Shown in pieces: positions 25,569 through 33,379 of a stretch of 49,497 nucleotides of DNA. Every line of letters starts with the position of its first letter. Positions within the stretch are counted from its first letter, which is position 1. Where the stretch lies: assembly GCF_913058315.1 (NCBI RefSeq), contig NZ_CAJXQY010000020.1:1-49497 (forward strand). The letters are read 5' to 3'. The position numbers and the translations under genes are program-made. This DNA is from an uncultured Alteromonas sp. Lineage in GTDB: Bacteria; Pseudomonadota; Gammaproteobacteria; Enterobacterales; Alteromonadaceae. Under the pieces are notes generated by a model. The model was not told where the DNA came from and searched no databases. It worked only from the letters and a program-made list of their open reading frames with translations.

Positions 25569-26750
25569 TTATTCCCCTTTCTCCGTTTCTTTAATTTTGT
25601 TCTCTAAGCGGGCGACGTTATCTACAAAATAATCGTAGTAAGGATGCTCCTTAACAGCGACCGCCAGTGCCTTTTTAGCAAAATTAAGTGCCTGGTCGAG
25701 ATTACCTTGCCCTTCATAACCATAAACGACACCAGAAATAGCATCGGGGTTTTGCGGGTGGTGAGACATATTATGCTTATATAATGTCATCGCCAGTTCG
25801 GGCTGTTGCTGCCAGTCAAAATAATAGCCCAACTGGCGAACAGTGGCCTCCGGTGGGGTAGGCTCTATGCCCCACTGCTCGCCTAACTGCCGATAATAAC
25901 CATCGATTACCTGCATATCGGAGGTGACATTTTCACGCGCAAACTCTTTGCTCAGAAAAAATGACTGATAGGCATTAAAAATACCCGCCGCAGAGGTTAA
26001 ACCATGTGAAACTCCCGGGTGTTGCTCCACCACTAACTTTATATGGCGGTTATTGTGCGTCGCAAAGGCAGTGAGCAGTTCATCATAGTAAGGGCGCATG
26101 GGCAGTCCTTCGTTACCCATATTCATATACACATAGGTGGGAGTTGCCGGTTGCGTTGAAAGCCATTGTTTAGTTCGCTCCACCATGGCTCCCGCATTCC
26201 ACCAAACCGCCGGGCTGTAAGCGATGTGCGCATCAAAAAGACCCGGGCTTTGCTGCATGGCATACAAACTGAAAACTCCGCCTGCTGAGGCGCCGGCTAT
26301 AATTCGGGTTGAGTGCGCACGGTAGCGTTTTTCCACATCGGGAATAAGTTCCTGTTCGATGAACGCCAGAAATTTCTCAGCGCCGCCGCCCACTCCAACC
26401 GGGCCATTTCGGTCCTGATTAACAGTGGGATACATATCACGAAGCCTGTCGGTGTTTTCAATGGCTACGATGATGACATCAGGTGCTGCATTGCCTTCAC
26501 GCAACCGGCCCAGAACCTCTTTCATCAGCGGGATGTTTCCCGCACCATCGAGCCGATAAATCACCGGATAGTGTTGTGACGTTGCAGAATAATTCTCTGG
26601 CAACAAAACCTGATATTGCCTTTGCTCGTTCAGTACCTCCGAATCGAGGGTGACTACATCGTACTCCTGTGCCTGGCTGGCGAACGATGCAATGAGACAA
26701 ACCGCAACCGTCATCAGGTTTCTTAAATATTTCATAGCTATCCTTGTCAT
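25569..26750 (-). CDS. Exported esterase (Fes/IroE-like) with C-terminal TPR
   Basis: A 393-residue protein with a signal peptide (to about residue 27, ASQAQ). The alpha/beta hydrolase domain of the putative-esterase family (PF00756 type) covers about 30-275; GASAGG places the nucleophile at Ser155 and VSHGLTS holds the catalytic His near residue 250. Residues ~300-390 look like two or three TPR helices (PDAISGVVYGYEGQGNLDQALNFAKKAL). The family includes ferric-enterobactin esterases and feruloyl esterases, so substrate remains open. It is monocistronic and leftward. An upstream ATG six codons in (MKYLRN) is an alternative start. Confidence 0.82.
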   Translation of the reverse strand: MTRIAMKYLRNLMTVAVCLIASFASQAQEYDVVTLDSEVLNEQRQYQVLLPENYSATSQHYPVIYRLDGAGNIPLMKEVLGRLREGNAAPDVIIVAIENTDRLRDMYPTVNQDRNGPVGVGGGAEKFLAFIEQELIPDVEKRYRAHSTRIIAGASAGGVFSLYAMQQSPGLFDAHIAYSPAVWWNAGAMVERTKQWLSTQPATPTYVYMNMGNEGLPMRPYYDELLTAFATHNNRHIKLVVEQHPGVSHGLTSAAGIFNAYQSFFLSKEFARENVTSDMQVIDGYYRQLGEQWGIEPTPPEATVRQLGYYFDWQQQPELAMTLYKHNMSHHPQNPDAISGVVYGYEGQGNLDQALNFAKKALAVAVKEHPYYDYFVDNVARLENKIKETEKGE

Positions 26751-27003
26751 TTTTCTTCCACTCTAGCAACTTTACCGTTTTACGTATGCAGTTTTTTGAG
26801 TTGCATTGATTGTGTAAAAGCGCCTCTTAACAAATAGTTAGAGCCTATTCTTTATTCGTAATATACTCGCTACAAGTACTTTATCCGGCGCGCTGATTCT
26901 CACAGTTACAGCCGTTTTAAATGGAAGTGCCCGTATTGGAATAGCCCGATTTAACGATTCGGGTGTATGGCTAAAGCCGGTTTTTTTGGGAGATTGATGA
27001 AAC

Positions 27004-27939
27004 ATGAAATGGTTAGTGAGTGCAGTGTTGATTGTCGTTTTAACTGGCTGCGAAACCTTTGGGGATAGGATTACAGAAGAGCAATTAGCGGCTATCGATA
27101 AAGTGGGTGTTGTATCGCTTATCGATGATCAGATTGCCTACAGCTATGTAGGGGTAACCATCTTTAACAACGAAAATAACTTGTATCCATTTCCTGGTCT
27201 CGGCATTGATAACTATATTACAACAACCATGACCGAAGCGCTCAGCAGGGTGAACCCGCGAGTGAAAGTGCTGCCGGTTGATGCAGATTTCGAAACGTTC
27301 AGAGCGGCTTATAAAAACGAGGAGCTCATTGCCTCGTTAGATAACAAAAAGTTCATCTCATTATTTGCCAGTCAGGCATCCCAAATGGGATTGCGATATG
27401 TGGTGGTGGCGTCAAGAGACAGTATCCAGTTCGACCAAACTCCGGTGAGCGTAAATGGTTTCGGTTTAAGAAAACACGTGGCAAGTGATAACGTGGGTGC
27501 CTTTGTACTGATTAAATTTGAGCTGATAGATTTGGTATCGCAAAAGGTGCTGGCTAAAGCCCGTGTTTTCGAGCGCGATCAGGCAAGTGAATTTGCCTGG
27601 CTTGAACCCTTTGCAGACAATGACGAAGCATTCAAAACTTCGATAAAAGACTATATCTACCAGGCCATAGACGGCTGGACGAAAAGCGTTTCATCGACAT
27701 TACTGATGTCACAAAAAGATCAGCAGGTCTGCGCTAAACAGGTTTATGCCCGGGGCTTTGAAATCGACGGGGTGAATTACACCACTCAGGAAGCCGTGTT
27801 GCAGCAACGCTATGAGTATATTCGTCATAAAATCATGAATGAGGAGGCAAAGGGTGATGACGCACTGCCTCCTTATGAAGAGCGCTTCAAGGCCACTGAA
27901 GACAAGGTGATTGACTGCCTTTCGCAACTAAGCCTATAA
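27004..27939 (+). CDS. Lipoprotein of unknown function
   Basis: A 311-residue protein. The N-terminus has a short hydrophobic segment and the lipobox LTGC, so Cys16 is the lipidated residue; Glu at +2 gives no clear Asp-type inner-membrane retention signal, and outer-membrane sorting is likely. The mature part is mixed alpha/beta with no motif I know. It has two further Cys near residues 240 and 307. The gene stands alone, with a 250-bp AT-rich upstream region shared divergently with the esterase. GGAG lies 11 nt before the ATG. Function unknown. Confidence 0.75.
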   Translation: MKWLVSAVLIVVLTGCETFGDRITEEQLAAIDKVGVVSLIDDQIAYSYVGVTIFNNENNLYPFPGLGIDNYITTTMTEALSRVNPRVKVLPVDADFETFRAAYKNEELIASLDNKKFISLFASQASQMGLRYVVVASRDSIQFDQTPVSVNGFGLRKHVASDNVGAFVLIKFELIDLVSQKVLAKARVFERDQASEFAWLEPFADNDEAFKTSIKDYIYQAIDGWTKSVSSTLLMSQKDQQVCAKQVYARGFEIDGVNYTTQEAVLQQRYEYIRHKIMNEEAKGDDALPPYEERFKATEDKVIDCLSQLSL

Positions 27940-28074
27940 CCGCACACCCCACTCAGAAGAAAACCGGCTATTCCTGTATCGTAAAACGCTATCAGGAATA
28001 GCCTGCAAACTACTTTTCTGCCCACTCTGCGTTACCGCAATGTTATCTTTTTCAAAAAATCGCTTGCCAGAACC

Positions 28075-28090
28075 GATTACACATGTAATC
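28075..28090. promoter_or_regulatory. BlaI-type operator 1
   Basis: GATTACACATGTAATC: 7-bp arms GATTACA/TGTAATC around a 2-bp centre. TACA/TGTA cores are typical of BlaI/MecI/CopY operators. It lies 58 bp before the blaI-like start. Confidence 0.8.
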
Positions 28091-28103
28091 TTAAAAACAG
28101 ATC

Positions 28104-28119
28104 GACTACAAATGTAATC
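28104..28119. promoter_or_regulatory. BlaI-type operator 2
   Basis: GACTACAAATGTAATC has the same arms as operator 1 with one mismatch. The two centres are 29 bp apart, close to three helical turns, so two repressor dimers could sit on the same face of the DNA. Confidence 0.8.
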
Positions 28120-28148
28120 ATAACATTGGATTTGAAAGGAGGTGATCG

Positions 28149-28541
28149 ATGAGTAAAGACAATCCCAAAGCGGATATCTCTAACGCCGAATTTGAAGTGC
28201 TCGATGTGCTGTGGGATGACTATCCCGCCACATCCAGCGATATTGTTGAGCGCTTAAACCGCAAAAAGCCCTGGCACGATAAAACCGTAAAAACCTTGCT
28301 CAGTCGCCTGGTGAAAAAGGGCGTGCTGGATTTCGACAAAGCCCAGCGTCAGTACCTTTATCGCCCACTGATTGCCAGGGAAGACTACACCAAAAAAGAA
28401 GCCACCAGCTTTGTGAGCCGATTATTTAAAGGCAAGGTAGCGCCTCTTGTGGCCGGCTTCGCTAACCAGAACTCCCTGTCTCAACAGGATGTGGATGAGC
28501 TGAAAGCACTGATTAAACAATGGGAGCAAAACAATGACTGA
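28149..28541 (+). CDS. BlaI/MecI/CopY family transcriptional repressor
   Basis: A 130-residue winged-helix repressor. The N-terminal domain has NAEFEVLDVLWDDYPATSSDIVE and DKTVKTLLSRLVKKGVL (recognition helix), followed by a dimerisation helix. It probably represses its own operon through the two operators just upstream. The ribosome site is unusual: AAGGAGGTGATC (28136-28147) is a full 12-base complement of the 16S rRNA 3' end. It overlaps the next gene by 8 bp (ATGACTGA), so the two proteins are translated together. The M56 partner downstream is expected to relieve repression by proteolysis. Confidence 0.9.
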   Translation: MSKDNPKADISNAEFEVLDVLWDDYPATSSDIVERLNRKKPWHDKTVKTLLSRLVKKGVLDFDKAQRQYLYRPLIAREDYTKKEATSFVSRLFKGKVAPLVAGFANQNSLSQQDVDELKALIKQWEQNND

Positions 28542-29745
28542 ATGGCTCCTTCAGCAACAAGGCCCGTTATGTTTAGTGCTGCTCACTCTGATGGTCATGG
28601 AGCACTTTTTTACTGCAAAAATTGGCATCCGGCTGATGTACAAGCTGTGGTGGATGGTACCGGCTGTGCTGTTAATCACTAATCTGCCCATCCCTGCCAT
28701 TTCATTACCTGCCAATAGCTTTACCCGCTACGTGGTGAGCGGCTCATTATCGGTGACTGTCCCGCAAAACGTCATATGGCTGGGGCTATGGGCGCTTGGC
28801 GTATCGACCATCACAGTCTACTTGTTATCCCAGTATTCACAGCTCGCTCGTTCTGTTGAGAAACCCCTGACCGACAGCAAAAATACCTGGTTTGCCCGGC
28901 GAGCAACCACGCCCATGCTGTTTGGTGTGCTTGCTCCCAGAATATTACTCCCGGCAAGCTTTACCCAACTGTTTTGCCCCGTGCAGCAGCAGTTGGTACT
29001 CGAACACGAAAACACACACCTTCGGCACGGCGATCACTTGTGGAATGCCTTAGCCCTGACAATCGTAACGGTATTTTGGTTTAACCCGCTGGTCTGGCTG
29101 GCGCTGCGCTCATTCAGGATCAATCAGGAGCTGGCGTGCGATAACCAGGTGTTAAGCCAGAAAAGCCCACAGGAAAAATTACTCTATGCCAAAGCCCTGG
29201 TGGCCTGCGCTGAACAAAACTCCTCGTACCTTACAACCTATCCTACCTTCGGAGAAAAAAGCACCATGTTAAAACGACTCAATCTGATCAATAAGCCAAA
29301 TTCGGCCAGTAAATTTGCAGGGGTTGCGGCCCTGGCTGTCGCCGCCATTCTGACCACCCATACGGCATTGGCAAACCTGCCAACCAGTGATATACAGGCC
29401 GACAAGGTCAATCTGGCTACCCCGGTTAAACGCGTCTCGCCGGTTTATCCGGTTAGTGCAGCGCAGGCAAATCAGGAAGGTTTTGTCACCCTCCAGTTTG
29501 ATATCACTGAAACCGGCGCTACCGATAACATTAAAGTGGTTAAGTCGTCACCCGCTGGCGTATTTGATACCAGTGCAGTGAAAGCAATGGAACAATGGCA
29601 GTATAAACCTCGGGTTCAAAGCGGTAAGGCACAAAGACAAACCGGCATTTTAGTGCAACTGGACTTCAAACTGGCTACCGACGACGATGAAAGTGCAGCA
29701 AACCGGCAGGATATTGAAAGAATCAAAGTATCCAAAGCCAAATAA
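28534..29745 (+). CDS. M56 (BlaR1-like) membrane metallopeptidase with TonB-like C-terminus
   Basis: A 403-residue protein. Three or four helices lie in the first 190 residues, with the zinc site HENTH at 158-162 and the third ligand Glu199 in INQELACD, as in BlaR1/MecR1. Another helix (about 263-282) is followed by a periplasmic domain (about 298-385) that matches TonB C-terminal domains: SPVYPVSAAQANQEGFVTLQFDI and AVKAMEQWQYKPR. There is no penicillin-binding sensor domain, so it is unlikely to sense beta-lactams in the BlaR1 manner. I infer that the TonB-like domain is the sensor and the zinc site cleaves the BlaI-type repressor encoded just before it. Signal unknown. Confidence 0.85.
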   Translation: MTEWLLQQQGPLCLVLLTLMVMEHFFTAKIGIRLMYKLWWMVPAVLLITNLPIPAISLPANSFTRYVVSGSLSVTVPQNVIWLGLWALGVSTITVYLLSQYSQLARSVEKPLTDSKNTWFARRATTPMLFGVLAPRILLPASFTQLFCPVQQQLVLEHENTHLRHGDHLWNALALTIVTVFWFNPLVWLALRSFRINQELACDNQVLSQKSPQEKLLYAKALVACAEQNSSYLTTYPTFGEKSTMLKRLNLINKPNSASKFAGVAALAVAAILTTHTALANLPTSDIQADKVNLATPVKRVSPVYPVSAAQANQEGFVTLQFDITETGATDNIKVVKSSPAGVFDTSAVKAMEQWQYKPRVQSGKAQRQTGILVQLDFKLATDDDESAANRQDIERIKVSKAK

Positions 29746-29811
29746 GTTCTGGTACCTAAGACTCCCGTTAGCGTCAATACATGCCGCGCTGGCGGGGGTA
29801 CCTTCATCCAC

Positions 29812-30513
29812 TCAGGCTGGCGTAGAGTGTTGCCGACGCCGGGCCGCCACACTGCTAACCTTCACCCAACGGAATAAATACATAATTATCACTTTCGTTA
29901 CCGCACTGGTTATCGCCAGAGTAAGCAGTGGCCAGCCCTCCCTTATCCCCATACTTAGGGCAAAGGCAATAGTGGAAATATCCATAAGCAAAATAAACTG
30001 ACTCATTTTAAGATCCACAGCGCCGGTTTGTCCTGAGTTCACAATCAGGCGGATTTGATGATAATACCCCTGGCCAATAAACACCGATACCATAAGAATA
30101 AGCAGGGTAGAAATGTGCTTCCCCTGATCGGCGATGGTCTCGCCCATAAACAACCCGGTAATCGCCAGTAATAAGCTACCCCCTGTCAGCACAACACTTG
30201 TCAGGGCAGCCCGGGATTTGCGGTCCAGCCAGATTTCAAACAAAATACCGCCCACCAGCAAGGCTGCAATAAGCCGGGGCCATACAATGTAGTGATTGAA
30301 TGGCTCAATGGAATAGCCATAAATAAAGAACGACAGGTAAGCCAAAAAACTCACCGTAAACTGATTGAGTGATAACAGCGAAGTCGGGCGGGCAATGTCA
30401 CCAACCGCTTCCTTACGGCGCCAGATTGTTTTAAGTTGCGAATATACACCCAGCACGCTCACCATAATGAACAGCGTATTAAGGGTTCCAAATAGATTAT
30501 ATAAGTCCAACAT
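29812..30513 (-). CDS. Polytopic membrane protein, possibly PQ-loop-like
   Basis: A 233-residue protein with six or seven hydrophobic segments. The first half (VLGVYSQLKTIWRRKEA, then PTSLLSLNQFTVSFLAYLSFF) resembles a PQ-loop/SWEET-type repeat, a helix followed by a P-T-S turn, but the match is only by eye. I start at the ATG at 30513, which has GAGGAA before it; a longer frame to 30606 would run through a palindromic operator. It is divergent from the SDR gene. No function assigned. Confidence 0.6.
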   Translation of the reverse strand: MLDLYNLFGTLNTLFIMVSVLGVYSQLKTIWRRKEAVGDIARPTSLLSLNQFTVSFLAYLSFFIYGYSIEPFNHYIVWPRLIAALLVGGILFEIWLDRKSRAALTSVVLTGGSLLLAITGLFMGETIADQGKHISTLLILMVSVFIGQGYYHQIRLIVNSGQTGAVDLKMSQFILLMDISTIAFALSMGIREGWPLLTLAITSAVTKVIIMYLFRWVKVSSVAARRRQHSTPA

Positions 30514-30532
30514 TTCATTCCTCACCATCATA

Positions 30533-30544
30533 ATTGTCGACAAT
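30533..30544. promoter_or_regulatory. Palindromic operator candidate A
   Basis: ATTGTCGACAAT is a perfect 12-bp palindrome located 19 bp upstream of the leftward membrane protein gene. A second copy with one mismatch lies 63 bp away. Confidence 0.55.
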
Positions 30545-30595
30545 ATTAACGTTTGAAGCGAAAAACACACATTATTAAGGCTTATAACCACAAGT

Positions 30596-30607
30596 AATGT
30601 CGACAAT
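30596..30607. promoter_or_regulatory. Palindromic operator candidate B
   Basis: AATGTCGACAAT differs from site A at one base. The centre-to-centre distance of 63 bp equals six helical turns, so a looping or cooperative repressor between the divergent genes is plausible. Confidence 0.5.
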
Positions 30608-30712
30608 AAAGGGAAATTGAATTATGTTGTACTGACTCAAAAGAAAGGGGTAAACGCTGGTCACTTTACCGGCAAAAGCCTTAACCATCGTGAAAACAAA
30701 AGGGCACATCCT

Positions 30713-31459
30713 ATGTCAAATCAGGTCGCAATTATCACCGGCAGCAGCAGAGGAATTGGCGCTGCTACGGCCAGGCTTATGGCCACGCAAGGTTATGCAA
30801 TAGTCCTTAATTATCAGCATTCTGCCGGGCCGGCTGAGGCATTAAAGCAAGACATCTGCGCGATGGGAGTGCCATGTATCGCTATTAAGGCCGATGTGAC
30901 GGAGGAAGACCAGGTTGAGGCATTGTTTGCACAAGCTGACGCCCTTGGTCCTCTTGGCGTGCTGGTTAATAATGCAGGCATCCTGGCGCAACAAACCGGC
31001 CTGCGAGACATTTCGGCTGAGCGGTTTCGTCATATCCTCAATGTGAATGTGTTGTCCTGCTTCTTGTGTACCAAGGCAGCAGCAACAAGAATGTCGACAA
31101 AAGAGGGCGGTATGGGGGGCACCATTGTGAATGTTTCCTCTACGGCGGCCAAATCCGGAGCGCCGAATGAATACACAGATTACGCTGCCTCAAAGGGCGC
31201 CATGGATACCTTTACCCGGGGCGCCGCACTGGAACTGGCCAGCGAAGGAATTCGGGTGAATGCGGTGCGACCCGCCCTGATAGATACTGAGATGCATGCC
31301 TCAGGAGGCGAGCCGGACAGAGTCAAACGCTTGCAAGCGAAGATCCCTCTGCAGCGGCCGGGCACCGTACAAGAGGTTGCTGAAGCCATTGTCTGGCTGG
31401 CAACGGACAAATCGTCCTTTGTAACCGGTAGCTTTATTGACGCATCCGGTGGATTATAG
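30713..31459 (+). CDS. Short-chain dehydrogenase/reductase, FabG-like
   Basis: A 248-residue classical SDR. TGSSRGIG is the NAD(P)-binding loop, NNAG stabilises the central sheet, and Ser (VNVSSTAAKSG) with YAASK form the active site. Arg-rich residues after the loop suggest NADPH. The protein looks like an oxidoreductase acting on a 3-oxoacyl or sugar substrate, but the exact one is unknown. I start at the ATG at 30713 (MSNQVAIITG); an in-frame extension of 32 residues has no homology. The upstream region contains the paired palindromes and is shared with the divergent membrane protein gene. Confidence 0.85.
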   Translation: MSNQVAIITGSSRGIGAATARLMATQGYAIVLNYQHSAGPAEALKQDICAMGVPCIAIKADVTEEDQVEALFAQADALGPLGVLVNNAGILAQQTGLRDISAERFRHILNVNVLSCFLCTKAAATRMSTKEGGMGGTIVNVSSTAAKSGAPNEYTDYAASKGAMDTFTRGAALELASEGIRVNAVRPALIDTEMHASGGEPDRVKRLQAKIPLQRPGTVQEVAEAIVWLATDKSSFVTGSFIDASGGL

Positions 31460-31507
31460 TCACACTGTATTGGCTATTTTTAAGGGCAGCACATGGAGGT
31501 CAGAATG

Positions 31508-31579
31508 ATGACTAAAACCCTCGCCTACACGCCGGGACTTCTTATGACTATCAGTGTTTGGTATACCACCAATGACTAA
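31508..31579 (+). CDS. Short leader ORF before the VanZ-like gene
   Basis: A 23-codon ORF (MTKTLAYTPGLLMTISVW, then YTTND) with a strong GGAGGT ribosome site 7 bases before its ATG. Its stop overlaps the start of the next gene by 8 bp (ATGACTAA), and that gene has no ribosome site of its own. I infer translational coupling: ribosomes ending here restart at the VanZ-like gene. The peptide itself may be functionless. Confidence 0.45.
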   Translation: MTKTLAYTPGLLMTISVWYTTND

Positions 31580-31973
31580 CATTACGCGGGTCCTGGCGAT
31601 CGCTTTTTTAGCATTCATTGCGTGGGTAATTTATATGGCCAATGCCGGGCAAAGCAGTGTCTTTTTCGACTTTGTCGCCGCTATTCCTTATGGCGATAAA
31701 GTGGGCCATGCTGGCCTGTTCGGCACACTGACCTTTTTAGCCGTGCTGGCGTCCAGGTTTGCCGGTTGGAAGGCGTATAACACCAAGCTGTATTTTGGCG
31801 CCATCGCGGTTACGCTGTTTGTGATTGGCGAAGAAATCAGCCAGGCGTTTATTCCCTCCCGTACCTTCGACTTTACCGACTTAAGCGCAGATGCGGTAGG
31901 CATTCTGTTGGCCGCACTGGTGTTACGAAAGCTCGAGCAATCGGCCATTGCACAAACCGGTCTTCAGCGTTGA
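31572..31973 (+). CDS. VanZ-like family membrane protein
   Basis: A 133-residue protein with four hydrophobic segments. GDKVGHAGLFGTLTFLAVL and GEEISQAFIPSRTFDFTDLSADAVGILLA carry the conserved polar residues of VanZ-like proteins (KxxH, E..Q and D..D..A). The family is named after a teicoplanin-resistance accessory protein, but chromosomal members have no known role in most bacteria. The ATG at 31572 lacks a ribosome site and overlaps the preceding leader ORF; a GTG at 31554 is the alternative. Its end overlaps the convergent DUF1275 gene by 10 bp. Confidence 0.85.
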   Translation: MTNITRVLAIAFLAFIAWVIYMANAGQSSVFFDFVAAIPYGDKVGHAGLFGTLTFLAVLASRFAGWKAYNTKLYFGAIAVTLFVIGEEISQAFIPSRTFDFTDLSADAVGILLAALVLRKLEQSAIAQTGLQR

Positions 31974-32623
31974 CGCTGCACCAAACGGTGATAAGCCAGC
32001 GCCAGGATTAAACACGCCGCCGCGGGCAAGACCAAAGCCAGTTGCTGATAGCGGCTGAATCCCAGCGCCCCTCCCGTACCTCCGGCAATAAAGCCTAAGA
32101 TGATCACCAAAAACAACTGTAGCTTGCGGGCATCGATGGGCTCTCCGCGTAATTTTGCCCCCAGCATGATGCCCAAATCGGTAAAGATACCGGTAAGATG
32201 AGTGGTTCGTACTACCGCTCCGCTGTAGCGGGTGGCCAGGGCATTTTGTAAACCGCAGGCGGCAGAGGCAAGGAAATGCGCGTAAAACAGCCCTTCGTTG
32301 AGTAATAGCTGTGCGGCTATCAATAAAGCCGCTTCAATAACCAATGCCGTGTCATAGTGCCGTCCCAGTTTTAAGGTAGAGGCGTTCAGCAGTAACCCGG
32401 CAAGTGCGGCACCAAATAAGAACGAGATTAATACGCCCAGTAAATGCGCGGCGCTCAACCAACCCCGATCAAGCAGGCCTGCGCCTAGCAGCGTAGCCGT
32501 GCCGGATAAATGTGAAACCGACTGATGTTCAAAACTCAGCAACCCAATGGCATTTACATAACCCGCCACCAGGGCGAGTAGTAAAGCACCGACTTCGACC
32601 CAGTGGGGCAACCTGGCAGGCAC
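31964..32623 (-). CDS. DUF1275 (YoaK) family membrane protein
   Basis: A 219-residue protein with six hydrophobic segments. AGYVNAIGLLSFEHQSVSHLSGTATLLG is the first conserved motif of the family, and ATRYSGAVVRTTHLTGIFTDLG is the second, each with the conserved S/T-H-x-T/S-G pattern. DUF1275 proteins are uncharacterised inner-membrane proteins, sometimes suggested to be transporters. Its 3' end overlaps that of the VanZ-like gene. A terminator for the operon to its right lies just upstream of its promoter region. Confidence 0.88.
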   Translation of the reverse strand: MPARLPHWVEVGALLLALVAGYVNAIGLLSFEHQSVSHLSGTATLLGAGLLDRGWLSAAHLLGVLISFLFGAALAGLLLNASTLKLGRHYDTALVIEAALLIAAQLLLNEGLFYAHFLASAACGLQNALATRYSGAVVRTTHLTGIFTDLGIMLGAKLRGEPIDARKLQLFLVIILGFIAGGTGGALGFSRYQQLALVLPAAACLILALAYHRLVQRQR

Positions 32624-32653
32624 GAAGCAGTTCCTCCCTTAAAAAGACAAAAA

Positions 32654-32680
32654 GCCGGACTGTCAGCAAGACAATCCGGC
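32654..32680 (-). terminator. Terminator of the T-hemolysin/ligase operon
   Basis: GCCGGA-c-TGTC/GACA-a-TCCGGC stem with a 5-nt loop. On the minus strand it is followed by TTTTTGTCTTTTT. It lies 55 bp after the last gene of the five-gene operon. Confidence 0.85.
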
Positions 32681-32734
32681 CTTCACGAAGTGTTACCATA
32701 CCACTAGCACGGCATGAATAAACCAGCCATACGG

Positions 32735-33379
32735 TTAGTTAATCTTTTTCTCTACTTTAGCGCGCAGGGCTGCTATCTCTTTATGGCGACCTTCATCGGC
32801 CAGCGGTCTTGCAGGACGTGGAGCAGCTTGTAAAGCTTTGTCGAGATAAGCCAGCGCCTGTTGGTATTCACCATCGTCATAGAGGTATTCGGCATAAAAG
32901 TAGTTGCTGTCAATGCCCTCAGGATTCACCTGTAGCGCACTCTTTAACAGCTGCTCGGCTTTTTTATCGCTACCAAAGCCAATCGGCCAGCCTGGCACTT
33001 TATGGTACAACACACCCAGACTGGTCATTGCTGAGCCTTGCAGGGCGTGGGAGTCGATAGACAACGCATCCTCAAAGCTTTTCTTAGCAGACTTGGCATA
33101 TTTCAGCGCGCCAATACCGCCTTCAGCACCGGCGGTGCTGGACTGAACTATCCCCAGCCAGATTAAGTATTCGGGCTGTTTCGGCTGCTGTGCCACCAGC
33201 GCTTCAGCCTGTTTGATCAGCGATTTGAATTCATCGGCCTTCTTATCGCTGTCGATATCAGCATAATTAATTTTTGCCCAGGCAGACTGAATATCAGCCA
33301 GTCCCGGTGTACTCTCGGCAGCGCTGAGTGGCAGGCACACAGCAACCAGTATTGTTAACAAATAGCGAACCGTTTTCAT
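32735..33379 (-). CDS. Exported TPR-repeat protein, last gene of the operon
   Basis: A 214-residue protein with a signal peptide (to about residue 20, PLSAAES) and two or three tetratricopeptide helices: PEYLIWLGIVQSSTAG near 70, KSFEDALSIDSHALQGSAMTSLG near 100, and EYLYDDGEYQQALAYLDKALQ near 180. It resembles the periplasmic TPR proteins TatT or NlpI-like scaffolds in size, though not by motif. Its start overlaps the stop of the SDR gene by 4 bp. It probably works in the periplasm with the product of the operon, or in its export; this is inference from position. Confidence 0.82.
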   Translation of the reverse strand: MKTVRYLLTILVAVCLPLSAAESTPGLADIQSAWAKINYADIDSDKKADEFKSLIKQAEALVAQQPKQPEYLIWLGIVQSSTAGAEGGIGALKYAKSAKKSFEDALSIDSHALQGSAMTSLGVLYHKVPGWPIGFGSDKKAEQLLKSALQVNPEGIDSNYFYAEYLYDDGEYQQALAYLDKALQAAPRPARPLADEGRHKEIAALRAKVEKKIN

